DNA of 64,000 nucleotides from Kitasatospora sp. MAP12-44 (GTDB lineage Bacteria; Actinomycetota; Actinomycetes; Streptomycetales; Streptomycetaceae), in assembly GCF_029892095.1 (NCBI RefSeq), contig NZ_JARZAE010000004.1, positions 5,642,001 through 5,706,000 of the forward strand, read 5' to 3'. The position numbers and the translations under genes are program-made. Positions 17,683 through 25,555 of this stretch are shown piece after piece. Below the pieces are notes generated by a model. That model was not told where the DNA came from, did not search any database, and worked only from the letters and a program-made list of their open reading frames with translations. The first letter of the stretch is position 1. Every line of letters begins with the position of its first letter.

Positions 17683-18680
17683 CCCGCTGTGCAGTGTTCG
17701 GAACCGGTTCCTGGGGTACCGCGTTCGCGATGATCCTGGCCGACGCGGGCTGCGAGGTCACCCTCTGGGGCCGCCGCCCGGAGCTGGTGGAGGCGATCAA
17801 CACCCGCCGGGTCAACCCCGACTACCTGCCCGACCTCAAGCTCCCGGCGGGCATCGGCGCGACCACCGACGCGTTCGCCGCGCTGGACGGCGCCGACTTC
17901 GCGGTGCTCGTGGTGCCCTCCCAGACGCTGCGGCAGAACCTCGCCGCCTGGTCGCCGGCGCTGGGCCCGCAGACCGTCCTTGTCAGCCTGATGAAGGGCA
18001 TTGAACTCGGCACCGCCAAGCGGATGAGCGAGGTGATCGGCGAGGTGGCCGGCGTCGGCCCCGAGCGGGTCGCGGTGGTCAGCGGGCCCAACCTGGCCCC
18101 GGAGATCGCCAACCGGCAGCCGGCCGCCACGGTGGTCGCCTGCACCGACGAGGCGGTCGCCCAGCGCTTCCAGACCGCTTGCCACACCCCGTACTTCCGC
18201 CCGTACACCAACACCGACGTGATCGGCTGCGAGCTCGGCGGCGCGGTCAAGAACGTGATCGGCCTGGCGGTCGGGATGGCCGACGGGATGGGCCTGGGCG
18301 ACAACACCAAGGCCACCCTGATGACCCGCGGGCTCGCCGAGATCACCCGTCTCGGCGTGGTGCTGGGCGCCGATCCGCTGACCTTCGCGGGTCTGGCCGG
18401 GATGGGCGACCTGATCGCCACCTGCTCCTCGCCGCTCTCCCGCAACCACACCTTCGGCACCAACCTGGGCCGTGGGATGTCGCTGGCGGAGACCATCGCG
18501 GCGACCCGGCAGACCGCCGAGGGCGTCAAGTCCTGCGAGTCGGTGCTCGACCTGGCCCGGCGCAACGGCGTCGACATGCCGATCGTCGAGGCCGTGGTGG
18601 ACGTGGTGCACAACGGCCGGCCCACCCAGCAGGCGCTGACCCAGCTGATGGCCCGCTCGGCCAAGTCCGAGCGCCGTTAG
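17679..18680 (+). CDS. gpsA: Glycerol-3-phosphate dehydrogenase [NAD(P)+]
   Basis: A 333-residue dehydrogenase that makes sn-glycerol-3-phosphate from dihydroxyacetone phosphate. The nucleotide-binding motif GTGSWGT is at 8-14, SGPNLAPEIA in the middle and the catalytic Lys lies in GGAVKNVIG. It begins with a GTG whose last two bases belong to the plsC stop, so the pair is translationally coupled: substrate-making enzyme next to acyltransferase. Confidence 0.96.
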   Translation: MTRCAVFGTGSWGTAFAMILADAGCEVTLWGRRPELVEAINTRRVNPDYLPDLKLPAGIGATTDAFAALDGADFAVLVVPSQTLRQNLAAWSPALGPQTVLVSLMKGIELGTAKRMSEVIGEVAGVGPERVAVVSGPNLAPEIANRQPAATVVACTDEAVAQRFQTACHTPYFRPYTNTDVIGCELGGAVKNVIGLAVGMADGMGLGDNTKATLMTRGLAEITRLGVVLGADPLTFAGLAGMGDLIATCSSPLSRNHTFGTNLGRGMSLAETIAATRQTAEGVKSCESVLDLARRNGVDMPIVEAVVDVVHNGRPTQQALTQLMARSAKSERR

Positions 18681-18747
18681 ACGCCGGAGCGCGAGTGACG
18701 CGGGTAACGAGGGAACCAAACAGTCGCACGGTAGTCTCAGATCCGAT

Positions 18748-19905
18748 ATGAGCATCGAATCGACCTCCCCGAACCCGCAGGCCACCGGCGACGGGCGCAA
18801 GCCCCGGGTCGCCGTCGTCTTCGGCGGCCGCAGCTCCGAGCACGCGATCTCGGTGTCCACGGCCGGCAGCGTCCTGAAGTCCATCGACCGCACGAAGTAC
18901 GACGTGCTGCCGATCGGCATCACCCATGAGGGCCGCTGGGCCCTGGTGAGCGACGAGCTGTCCCGGTTCGCGATCACCGACGGCAAGCTGCCGGACGTCG
19001 CGCAGATCGCCGAACAGACGGACGGCGCGGTCGTCCTGCCGGCCAGCCCGGCCTCCCGCGAGGTGCTCTGGAGCGAGCCCGGCGCCGCGCCCAAGGTCCT
19101 CGGCGAGGTCGACGTGGTGCTGCCGCTGCTGCACGGCCCGTGGGGCGAGGACGGCACGCTGCAGGGCCTGTTGGAGCTCTCCGGGGTGCCGTACGTCGGC
19201 TCCGGCGTGCTGGCCAGCGCGGTCGGCATGGACAAGGAGTACACCAAGCGGGTGCTGCAGTCCTTCGGTATCGGCGTCGGCCCGTACACCGTGCTGCGCC
19301 CGCGCGACTGGGAGAGCGAGCAGGGCCGGGCCGCGGCCCGGATGCGGATCGCCGAGCTCGGCCTGCCGGTCTTCGTCAAGCCCTGCCGGGCCGGCTCCAG
19401 CATCGGCATCACCAAGGTCAAGGACGTCGCCGACCTGGACGCCGCGATCGAGGAGGCCCGTCGGCACGACCCCCGGGTGATCGTCGAGGCGGGCCTGGAG
19501 GGACGCGAGCTGGAGTGCGCCGTCCTGGAGTTCGAGGACGGCCCGCGGGCCAGCCTGCCGGCCGAGGTGCTGGTCGGCGGCGAGTTCGACTTCTACAGCT
19601 TCGAGGCGAAGTACATCGACTCCTCCGAGGTGCGGATCCCCGCGCAGCTGACGGAGGGTGAGACCGCCGAGATCCGCCGCCAGGCGGTGGCCGCCTTCGA
19701 GGCGCTGGGCTGCGAGGGCCTGGCCCGGGTGGACTTCTTCCTGCTCACCGACGGCCGCTGGGTCGTCAACGAGATCAACACGATGCCCGGCTTCACCCCG
19801 ATCTCGGCCTACCCGAAGATGTGGGAGGCCACCGGAGTGCCCTACGCCGAGCTGATCGACCGGCTGCTGCAGGCGGCGCTGCGCCGCTCCACCGGCCTGC
19901 GCTGA
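18748..19905 (+). CDS. ddl: D-alanine--D-alanine ligase
   Basis: A 385-residue ATP-grasp ligase for the peptidoglycan dipeptide. VVFGGRSSEHAIS near the start, KPCRAGSSIG (ATP site) and EINTMPGFT at the C-terminus (Mg/ATP) are diagnostic. The omega-loop KYIDSSEV with Tyr fits ordinary D-Ala-D-Ala ligases rather than VanA-type D-Ala-D-Lac enzymes (inference). No ribosome site precedes the ATG; TAGTCT at 18732-18737 would give a leader of only a few bases. A 17-bp hairpin follows. Confidence 0.96.
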   Translation: MSIESTSPNPQATGDGRKPRVAVVFGGRSSEHAISVSTAGSVLKSIDRTKYDVLPIGITHEGRWALVSDELSRFAITDGKLPDVAQIAEQTDGAVVLPASPASREVLWSEPGAAPKVLGEVDVVLPLLHGPWGEDGTLQGLLELSGVPYVGSGVLASAVGMDKEYTKRVLQSFGIGVGPYTVLRPRDWESEQGRAAARMRIAELGLPVFVKPCRAGSSIGITKVKDVADLDAAIEEARRHDPRVIVEAGLEGRELECAVLEFEDGPRASLPAEVLVGGEFDFYSFEAKYIDSSEVRIPAQLTEGETAEIRRQAVAAFEALGCEGLARVDFFLLTDGRWVVNEINTMPGFTPISAYPKMWEATGVPYAELIDRLLQAALRRSTGLR

Positions 19906-19908
19906 CAC

Positions 19909-19946
19909 CATCGCGGCCCCGGCGCGAGTGCGCCGGGGCCGCGATG
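19909..19946. terminator. 17-bp hairpin between ddl and the convergent AsnC-domain gene
   Basis: Arms 19909-19925 and 19930-19946 pair perfectly with loop GAGT; positioned to end both convergent transcripts. Confidence 0.85.
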
Positions 19947-19967
19947 CACGTCACCGCCGTGCACTCG

Positions 19968-20201
19968 TCAGAGATGCACCACCGGGCAGGTCAGGGTCCG
20001 GGTGATGCCCTCGACCTGCTGGATCTGGGCGACGACCAGACGGCCGAGATCGTCCACGGTTTCGGCCTCGGCGCGCACGATCACGTCGTAGGGTCCGGTG
20101 ACGTCCTCGGCCTGCAGGACGCCGTCGATCTTGGCGATGGACGCGGCCACGGCGCTGGCCTTGCCCACTTCGGTCTGGATCAGGATGTATGCCTGTACCA
20201 C
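19968..20201 (-). CDS. Stand-alone Lrp/AsnC effector-domain (RAM) protein
   Basis: A 77-residue protein that is only the ligand-binding RAM domain of Lrp/AsnC regulators (MVQAYILIQTE start, GPYDVIVRAEA motif); the DNA-binding half is absent. Such small proteins form ring oligomers and may bind amino acids, but the role in actinobacteria is not established. It reads toward ddl and shares its terminator. Confidence 0.85.
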   Translation of the reverse strand: MVQAYILIQTEVGKASAVAASIAKIDGVLQAEDVTGPYDVIVRAEAETVDDLGRLVVAQIQQVEGITRTLTCPVVHL

Positions 20202-20425
20202 GGAGAACCTCCCGGCGGCTGGGGATGGGGTTCACGACAGGCTCCGCCGGCGTTCCGCACAGGTGGGATGGGTGGGGGCGGCACGCCACAGGGAGCTGGA
20301 TCACCACGCTACCGCGCGGCAGGCCCGGGAGGGGAGACCCCGGCCCGGCCCGGGGGCGTACGCTTCGCGCGGGGAGCGCGCCGTGCCTCCGTACGGCCGC
20401 GCCAGGATGCAGGAGAGGACGGCAC

Positions 20426-21391
20426 ATGCAGGGGACCGTGGGCGAGCTCGGCGAGTTCGGACTCATCAGGGAACTCACGGCGCGGTTGCCGCTCACCCCG
20501 TCGGTCGAGCTCGGCCCGGGTGACGACGCCGCCGTGGTCAAGGCGCCCGACGGCCGGGTGGTCGCCACCACCGATGTGCTGATCGAGGGCCGGCACTTCC
20601 GCCGCGACTGGTCCACCGCCTACGACGTGGGCCGCAAGTCCGCCGCGCAGAACCTCGCCGACATCGCCGCGATGGGCGCCGTGCCGACCGCGATACTGCT
20701 CGGCCTGGTCGCCCCCGCCGACCTGCCCACCACCTGGGCCACCGAGATGATGGACGGCCTGCGCGACGAGTGCCAGGTGGCCGGCGCCGCGGTGGTCGGC
20801 GGCGACGTGGTGCGCGGCGACACCATCACCCTGGCGATCACCGCGCTGGGCGACCTGCAGGGCCGGGCCCCGGTGACCCGCGCGGGCGCCCAAGTGGGTG
20901 ATGTGGTCGCGGTGACCGGCTGGTTGGGCTGGTCGGCGGCGGGCCTGACGGTGCTCTCCCGCGGGTTCCGCTCGCCGCGCGCGTTCGTGGAGGCGCACCG
21001 CCGGCCGGAGCCGCCGTACCACGCGGGTCCGGCGGCGGCCGAGCTCGGCGCGACCTCGATGGTCGACGTCAGCGACGGCCTGGTCGCCGACCTCGGACAT
21101 GTGGCCGCCGCCAGCGCGGTGGACATCGACCTGCGGGCGGCCGACTTCGACGTACCGGCCCAGATGGCCGACATCGGGCAGGCGGTCGGCGTGGACCCGC
21201 TGGTCTGGGTGCTCTCCGGCGGCGAGGACCACGCGATCGTGGCGACCTTCCCGCCGAGCGTCCAGCTGCCGGCCCGCTGGCGGGTGGTGGGCGAGGTGGC
21301 CGGCCGGGCCCGGACCGGGCACCAGGGCCGGGTCACCGTGGACGGCGCTCCCTGGGAGCGGACGGCGGGTTGGGACCACTTCGCAGAGTGA
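20426..21391 (+). CDS. thiL: Thiamine-monophosphate kinase
   Basis: A 321-residue ThiL, which phosphorylates TMP to the cofactor TPP. The family motifs GPGDDAAVV (30-38, Mg/ATP ligands), TTDVLIEGRHF and NLADIAAMGA are present, with VSDGLVADL in the second domain. ATG 20426 has GGAGAGG upstream; longer upstream frames are non-coding. thiD lies downstream but a phosphofructokinase gene separates them. Confidence 0.96.
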   Translation: MQGTVGELGEFGLIRELTARLPLTPSVELGPGDDAAVVKAPDGRVVATTDVLIEGRHFRRDWSTAYDVGRKSAAQNLADIAAMGAVPTAILLGLVAPADLPTTWATEMMDGLRDECQVAGAAVVGGDVVRGDTITLAITALGDLQGRAPVTRAGAQVGDVVAVTGWLGWSAAGLTVLSRGFRSPRAFVEAHRRPEPPYHAGPAAAELGATSMVDVSDGLVADLGHVAAASAVDIDLRAADFDVPAQMADIGQAVGVDPLVWVLSGGEDHAIVATFPPSVQLPARWRVVGEVAGRARTGHQGRVTVDGAPWERTAGWDHFAE

Positions 21392-21433
21392 CGGTGGATC
21401 AACTCAGCGAAGCGACCGCGTAGTCTTGAACGC

Positions 21434-22459
21434 ATGCGCATCGGTGTCCTGACCAGCGGAGGCGACTGCCCCGGGCTCAACGCGGTGATCCGCTCGGTGG
21501 TGCACCGGGGCCTGGACGTGCACGGGGACGAGATCCTCGGCATCGAGGACGGCTTCCGCGGCCTGATCGAGGGCCGGGCCCGGATCATCGGCCACGACGA
21601 CGTCACCGGGCTGCTCACCATGGGCGGCACCATCCTCGGCTCGGCCCGGGTGCAGCGCGAGCGGATCATGTGGGCCGTCGAGAACGCGCGGACGCTGGCC
21701 GGCAACCTCGGCATCGACGCGCTGATCGCGATCGGCGGCGAGGGCACGCTGACCGCCGCCCAGCTGTTCAGCGACGCCGGGCTGCCGGTGGTCGGCGTGC
21801 CCAAGACGATCGACAACGACATCGAGGCCACCGACGTCACCTTCGGCTTCGACACCGCCGTGCACGTCGCCACCGAGGCCATCGACCGGCTGAAGACCAC
21901 CGCCGAGTCCCACCAGCGCGTGATGGTGGTCGAGCTGATGGGCCGGCACACCGGCTGGATCACGCTCACCGCCGGTATGGCGGGTGGCGCGCACGGCATC
22001 CTGATCCCGGAGAAGCCGTTCGACATCGAGGCGGTCGCCCGGATGATCGAGGAGCGCTTCGAGCGCGGCAAGAAGTTCGCCATCGTCGCGGTCGCCGAGG
22101 GCGCCAAGCCGGCGCCCGGCACGTTCCCCTTCGACCACGGCATGGTCGACCAGTACGGCCACCAGACCTTCGGCGGGATCGGCACCCGGCTCGCCCACGA
22201 GTTGGAGGACCTGCTCGGCAAGGAGTCCAAGACGGTGATCCTCGGTCACACCCAGCGCGGCGGCACCCCCACCGCCCGCGACCGGGTGCTCGCCACCCGG
22301 TTCGGCTGGCACGCGGTGGAGGCCGTCCACAAGGGCGCGTTCGGCCACTTCACCGCGCTGCGCGGCACCGAGATCGAGCTGGTCCCGGTCGCCGACGCGA
22401 TCGCCGGGCTGAAGACCGTCCCGCAGGACCGCTGGGCGGAATCCGAAGCCGTCCTGTAG
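21434..22459 (+). CDS. pfkA: 6-phosphofructokinase (actinobacterial type)
   Basis: A 341-residue phosphofructokinase. LTSGGDCPGLNAVI at the N-terminus, GGEGT (the phosphoryl-donor loop), PKTIDNDI and MGRHTGWI are diagnostic. The Gly in GGEGT (Asp in PPi enzymes) together with Lys in PKTIDND is the combination I associate with ATP-dependent actinobacterial PFKs; this is inference. The ATG has no ribosome site, but TAGTCT (21421-21426) stands 7 nt upstream, so it may be leaderless. It splits thiL and thiD, which are adjacent in the usual order. Confidence 0.95.
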   Translation: MRIGVLTSGGDCPGLNAVIRSVVHRGLDVHGDEILGIEDGFRGLIEGRARIIGHDDVTGLLTMGGTILGSARVQRERIMWAVENARTLAGNLGIDALIAIGGEGTLTAAQLFSDAGLPVVGVPKTIDNDIEATDVTFGFDTAVHVATEAIDRLKTTAESHQRVMVVELMGRHTGWITLTAGMAGGAHGILIPEKPFDIEAVARMIEERFERGKKFAIVAVAEGAKPAPGTFPFDHGMVDQYGHQTFGGIGTRLAHELEDLLGKESKTVILGHTQRGGTPTARDRVLATRFGWHAVEAVHKGAFGHFTALRGTEIELVPVADAIAGLKTVPQDRWAESEAVL

Positions 22460-22483
22460 GGCGTATTCGGTAGGTTGGGGCGC

Positions 22484-23281
22484 ATGTCAGCAACAGCCCC
22501 CGCGCGGGTCCTCACCATCGCCGGGTCCGACTCCGGAGGCGGAGCCGGCATCCAGGCCGACCTCAAGACGATGCTCGCCCTCGGGGTGCACGGGATGAGC
22601 GTGATCACCGCCGTCACCGCGCAGAACTCGCTAGGCGTCCAGGGCTACTGGGAGCTGCCCGCCCAGGCCGTCCGGGACCAGTTCCGCAGTGTGGTGGACG
22701 ACATCGGCGTGCAGGCCGTGAAGACCGGCATGCTGGCCTCGATCGAGCTGGTCGAGACGGTCTCCGAGCTGCTCGCGGGCGTGGACGTGCCGGTGGTGGT
22801 CGACCCGGTCGGGGTCTCCAAGCACGGGGACGCGCTGCTCGCCGCCGAGGCCGTCGCCACCGTCCGGACCCGGCTGCTGCCGGTCGCCACGCTGGCCACG
22901 CCCAATCTGCACGAGGTGGCGCAGCTCACCGGCATCACCGTCACCGAGGAGCACGAGATGCGCCCGGCCGCCGAGGCGCTGCTGGCGCTCGGCCCGCGCT
23001 GGGTGCTGGTCAAGGGCGGCCACCTGGCCGGCGAGGCCGCCGACCTGCTGGTCGGCGCGGACGGCTCCGAGCACTGGTTCCGCTCGGCGCGCTATGACAA
23101 CCGGCACACCCACGGCACCGGCTGCACGCTGGCCAGCGCGATCGCCTCCGAGCTGGCCAAGGGGCGGGACGTGCCGGCAGCCGTCGGAGCCGCCAAGGAG
23201 TACGTCACCGGGGCGATCCGGGCCGGCTTCGCGCTCGGCGCGGGCATCGGGCCGGTCGACCACGGCTGGCGCACCCGCTGA
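22484..23281 (+). CDS. thiD: Hydroxymethylpyrimidine / phosphomethylpyrimidine kinase
   Basis: A 265-residue ribokinase-like enzyme that phosphorylates HMP and HMP-P for thiamine synthesis. GSDSGGGAGIQADLK at 14-28, VVVDPVGVSKHGD and the HGTGCTLASA anion-hole motif near the C-terminus are diagnostic. ATG 22484 is preceded by TAGGTT (22471-22476) at exactly 7 nt and no ribosome site, suggesting a leaderless message. A 14-bp hairpin follows. Confidence 0.96.
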   Translation: MSATAPARVLTIAGSDSGGGAGIQADLKTMLALGVHGMSVITAVTAQNSLGVQGYWELPAQAVRDQFRSVVDDIGVQAVKTGMLASIELVETVSELLAGVDVPVVVDPVGVSKHGDALLAAEAVATVRTRLLPVATLATPNLHEVAQLTGITVTEEHEMRPAAEALLALGPRWVLVKGGHLAGEAADLLVGADGSEHWFRSARYDNRHTHGTGCTLASAIASELAKGRDVPAAVGAAKEYVTGAIRAGFALGAGIGPVDHGWRTR

Positions 23282-23290
23282 GACGCCAAG

Positions 23291-23320
23291 TAGGGCCCGG
23301 CACTGGAGTGCCGGGCCCTA
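23291..23320. terminator. Hairpin after thiD
   Basis: TAGGGCCCGGCACT (23291-23304) is the exact complement of AGTGCCGGGCCCTA (23307-23320); GC-rich terminator between thiD and convergent rpmB. Confidence 0.85.
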
Positions 23321-23341
23321 CTGGTGCTTCACAAGACCAAA

Positions 23342-23374
23342 CAGAAAGCCGACCCATCCGAGGATGGACCGGCT
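23342..23374 (-). terminator. Terminator of rpmB
   Basis: On the minus strand AGCCGGTCCATCC and GGATGGGTCGGCT form a stem with two G-U pairs, followed by TTTCTGTTT. Confidence 0.6.
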
Positions 23375-23404
23375 TACTGGAGGACCGGCTTACCGGTCTG
23401 CGCG

Positions 23405-23590
23405 TCAGCGCGAGACCTTACCGGCCTTGATGCACGAGGTGCAGACGTTGAGCCGCTTCGGCGTCCGCCCGATCACAGCGCGCACCGTCTGGATGTTGGG
23501 GTTCCAACGACGAGGGGTACGGCGGTGTGAGTGGGAGATGCTGTTGCCGAAGCCCGGCCCCTTGCCGCAGACGTCGCAGTTGGCAGCCAC
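23405..23590 (-). CDS. rpmB: 50S ribosomal protein bL28, zinc-binding form
   Basis: A 61-residue L28 with both CxxC pairs (C5/C8 in CDVC and C50/C53 in CTSC), i.e. the zinc-carrying C+ form; streptomycetes often have a Zur-controlled C- copy elsewhere. GTG 23590 (GTGGCTGCCAAC) is chosen because TTGGAG lies 8 nt before it. The upstream minus-strand sequence is AT-rich (TTTTCGAACGTAAATGATTC) and probably carries the promoter. Confidence 0.95.
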   Translation of the reverse strand: MAANCDVCGKGPGFGNSISHSHRRTPRRWNPNIQTVRAVIGRTPKRLNVCTSCIKAGKVSR

Positions 23591-23749
23591 AGGAGTCACT
23601 CCAAGACTTCAGAATCATTTACGTTCGAAAACCCCGGCTGATCCGCCCCGGACCACTCGCGTGGACCGACTCGACTCAAGGGGTGAGCCTGGACTGTTCC
23701 AGGCAACCGAAGCAGCATACCTCGCCCACTCCGGTTCAAGGAAATTACC

Positions 23750-23815
23750 ATGTCCGGCCGGTACCCCGCCCCGCCAGGCCTCCTGCCAGCGGTGATCCCG
23801 CCACCGCCCGGATAA
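23750..23815 (+). CDS. Putative 21-codon proline-rich leader peptide
   Basis: ATG 23750 opens a 21-codon frame ending in TAA at 23813-23815. AAGGAA lies six bases before the ATG, a good ribosome site. The peptide contains 7 prolines and ends I-P-P-P-P-G, a poly-proline run of the kind that stalls ribosomes without EF-P. It lies 66 nt upstream of the DhaL/FakA-like gene on the same strand. Composition alone cannot prove translation. Confidence 0.35.
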   Translation: MSGRYPAPPGLLPAVIPPPPG

Positions 23816-23881
23816 CCTGCCGAGGAGCGCGTCACCCGCCTCGCCCCCCGTTCCCGTTGCGTTCACCTGGAGGAGACCCCG

Positions 23882-25519
23882 GTGCTGGACACGCTTGACG
23901 CCCTCGCGGTCCGCACCTGGTGCCGGCTCGCACTCTCCGCGCTCGGCCAGGCCCGCGAGGAGATCGACGCGCTCAACGTGTACCCCGTACCGGACGGTGA
24001 CACCGGGACCAACCTCTACCTGACCGTGGAGTCGGCCACCGCCGCCGTCGAGCTTTGCTTCGAGGCGGAGCAGGAGCCCGGCCTGGACACCGCGGTCAAG
24101 GCGATGGCCAAGGGCGCGCTGCTCGGCGCGCGCGGCAACTCCGGGGTGATCCTGGCCCAACTGCTGCGCGGCGCCGCCGAGATCCTGGCCGCCCGGGGCG
24201 GCGGGCCGCAGGCGCTGGGCGCGGCGCTGCGCCGGGGCTGCGAGGCGGCCTACCAGGCGGTGGCCGAGCCGGTGGAGGGCACGCTGCTGACGGTGGCGGC
24301 CTGCGCCGCCGAGAGCGCCGAGCGGGCCGAACAGGCGGCCGGGACGCTGGCCGAGGTCGCCGGCGCCGCCCACCAGGAGGCCCGCCGGGCGCTGCTGCGC
24401 ACCCCCTCGCAGCTCGCCGTGCTGGCCAGGGCGGGTGTGGTGGACGCCGGCGGGCGGGGCCTGGTGGCGGTGCTCGGCGCGCTGGCGGACGCGGTGACCG
24501 GGCAGCAGCCGATGGGTCCGGTCGCGTTCGGCGAGGACCTGGGACAGGACGCGGGCCTCGCGGCGGGCTGCGAGGGCCACCAGCGCCCGCCGGGCCCCGG
24601 CCACCCGGCCTTCGAGGTGATCTACCTGCTGGACGCCCCGGACCAGGCGCTGCCCGCACTGCGACGCCGCCTGGCCGAGCTCGGCGACTCGCTGGTGGTC
24701 GGCGGCGGCGACGGGCTGTGGAACGTCCATGTGCACGTGGACGACGCGGGCGCGGCCGTGGAGGCCGGCGTGCGGGCCGGCCGGCCGTACCGGATCCGGA
24801 TCACGCACTTCGCCGAGGCCGCCGCCCGCGCCGGCACCGGCAGCCCCGCCGAGCCGGTCGCCCGGGCAGTGCTGAGCGTGGTCACCGGCGAGGGCCTGGC
24901 CGAGCTCTGCACCCGCGCGGGCGCGGCCGTGCTGCGGGCCGACCCGGACGCGCCGCCGTCCAGCGCCGAACTGGCGCAGGCGGTCCGCCGCTGCGCGGCC
25001 AGCGAGGTGATCGTGCTGCTCAACGACCCCGAGCTGCGGGCCACCGCGGGCGCCGCCGCCGACCAGCTGCGCGAGGAGGGTGTGCGGATCGCGGTGCTGC
25101 CCACCCGCTCGCCGGTGCAGGGGCTGGCCGCGCTGGCCGTCCACGAGGCCGCCCGCCGGTTCGACGAGGACGTGGTCGCCATGACCTCCGCCGCCGGCGC
25201 CACCCGGTATGCCGAACTGGCCGTCGCCGAGGGGGAGTCCTGGACGATGGCCGGGGTCTGCCAGGCCGGTGACGTGCTCGGCCTGATCGACGGGGACGTC
25301 GCCGTGATCGGCCGCGGGATCGCCGCGACCGGCGCCGAGCTGCTCTCCCGGATGCTGGCGGCCGGCGGCGAGCTGGTCACCCTGGTGCTCGGCGAGGACG
25401 CCCCGGACGGGCTCGCCGAGCAGCTGGTGGCGCACGCCCGCAAGCAGCGGCCCGAGGTGGACACCGTGGTCTTCGCGGGCGGTCGGCAGAGCGCGCCGCT
25501 GCTCATCGGGGTGGAGTGA
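23882..25519 (+). CDS. DAK2 (DhaL)-domain kinase, FakA/YloV-like
   Basis: A 545-residue protein with an N-terminal DhaL domain; the Mg/ATP motif NVYPVPDGDTGTN is at 32-44 and GARGNSGVI follows near 83-91. The C-terminal half is the DegV-like/DAK1-like region of FakA proteins. In Firmicutes FakA is the ATP-binding subunit of fatty-acid kinase and works with FakB (DegV family); no fakB is in this window, so the substrate here is inferred only. GTG 23882 has GGAGGAG upstream. recG follows 36 nt after the stop, as in many Gram-positive genomes. Confidence 0.9.
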   Translation: MLDTLDALAVRTWCRLALSALGQAREEIDALNVYPVPDGDTGTNLYLTVESATAAVELCFEAEQEPGLDTAVKAMAKGALLGARGNSGVILAQLLRGAAEILAARGGGPQALGAALRRGCEAAYQAVAEPVEGTLLTVAACAAESAERAEQAAGTLAEVAGAAHQEARRALLRTPSQLAVLARAGVVDAGGRGLVAVLGALADAVTGQQPMGPVAFGEDLGQDAGLAAGCEGHQRPPGPGHPAFEVIYLLDAPDQALPALRRRLAELGDSLVVGGGDGLWNVHVHVDDAGAAVEAGVRAGRPYRIRITHFAEAAARAGTGSPAEPVARAVLSVVTGEGLAELCTRAGAAVLRADPDAPPSSAELAQAVRRCAASEVIVLLNDPELRATAGAAADQLREEGVRIAVLPTRSPVQGLAALAVHEAARRFDEDVVAMTSAAGATRYAELAVAEGESWTMAGVCQAGDVLGLIDGDVAVIGRGIAATGAELLSRMLAAGGELVTLVLGEDAPDGLAEQLVAHARKQRPEVDTVVFAGGRQSAPLLIGVE

Positions 25520-25555
25520 GCCTCATGTCGTACCTGTGGTGTCCAATAGGGCCTG

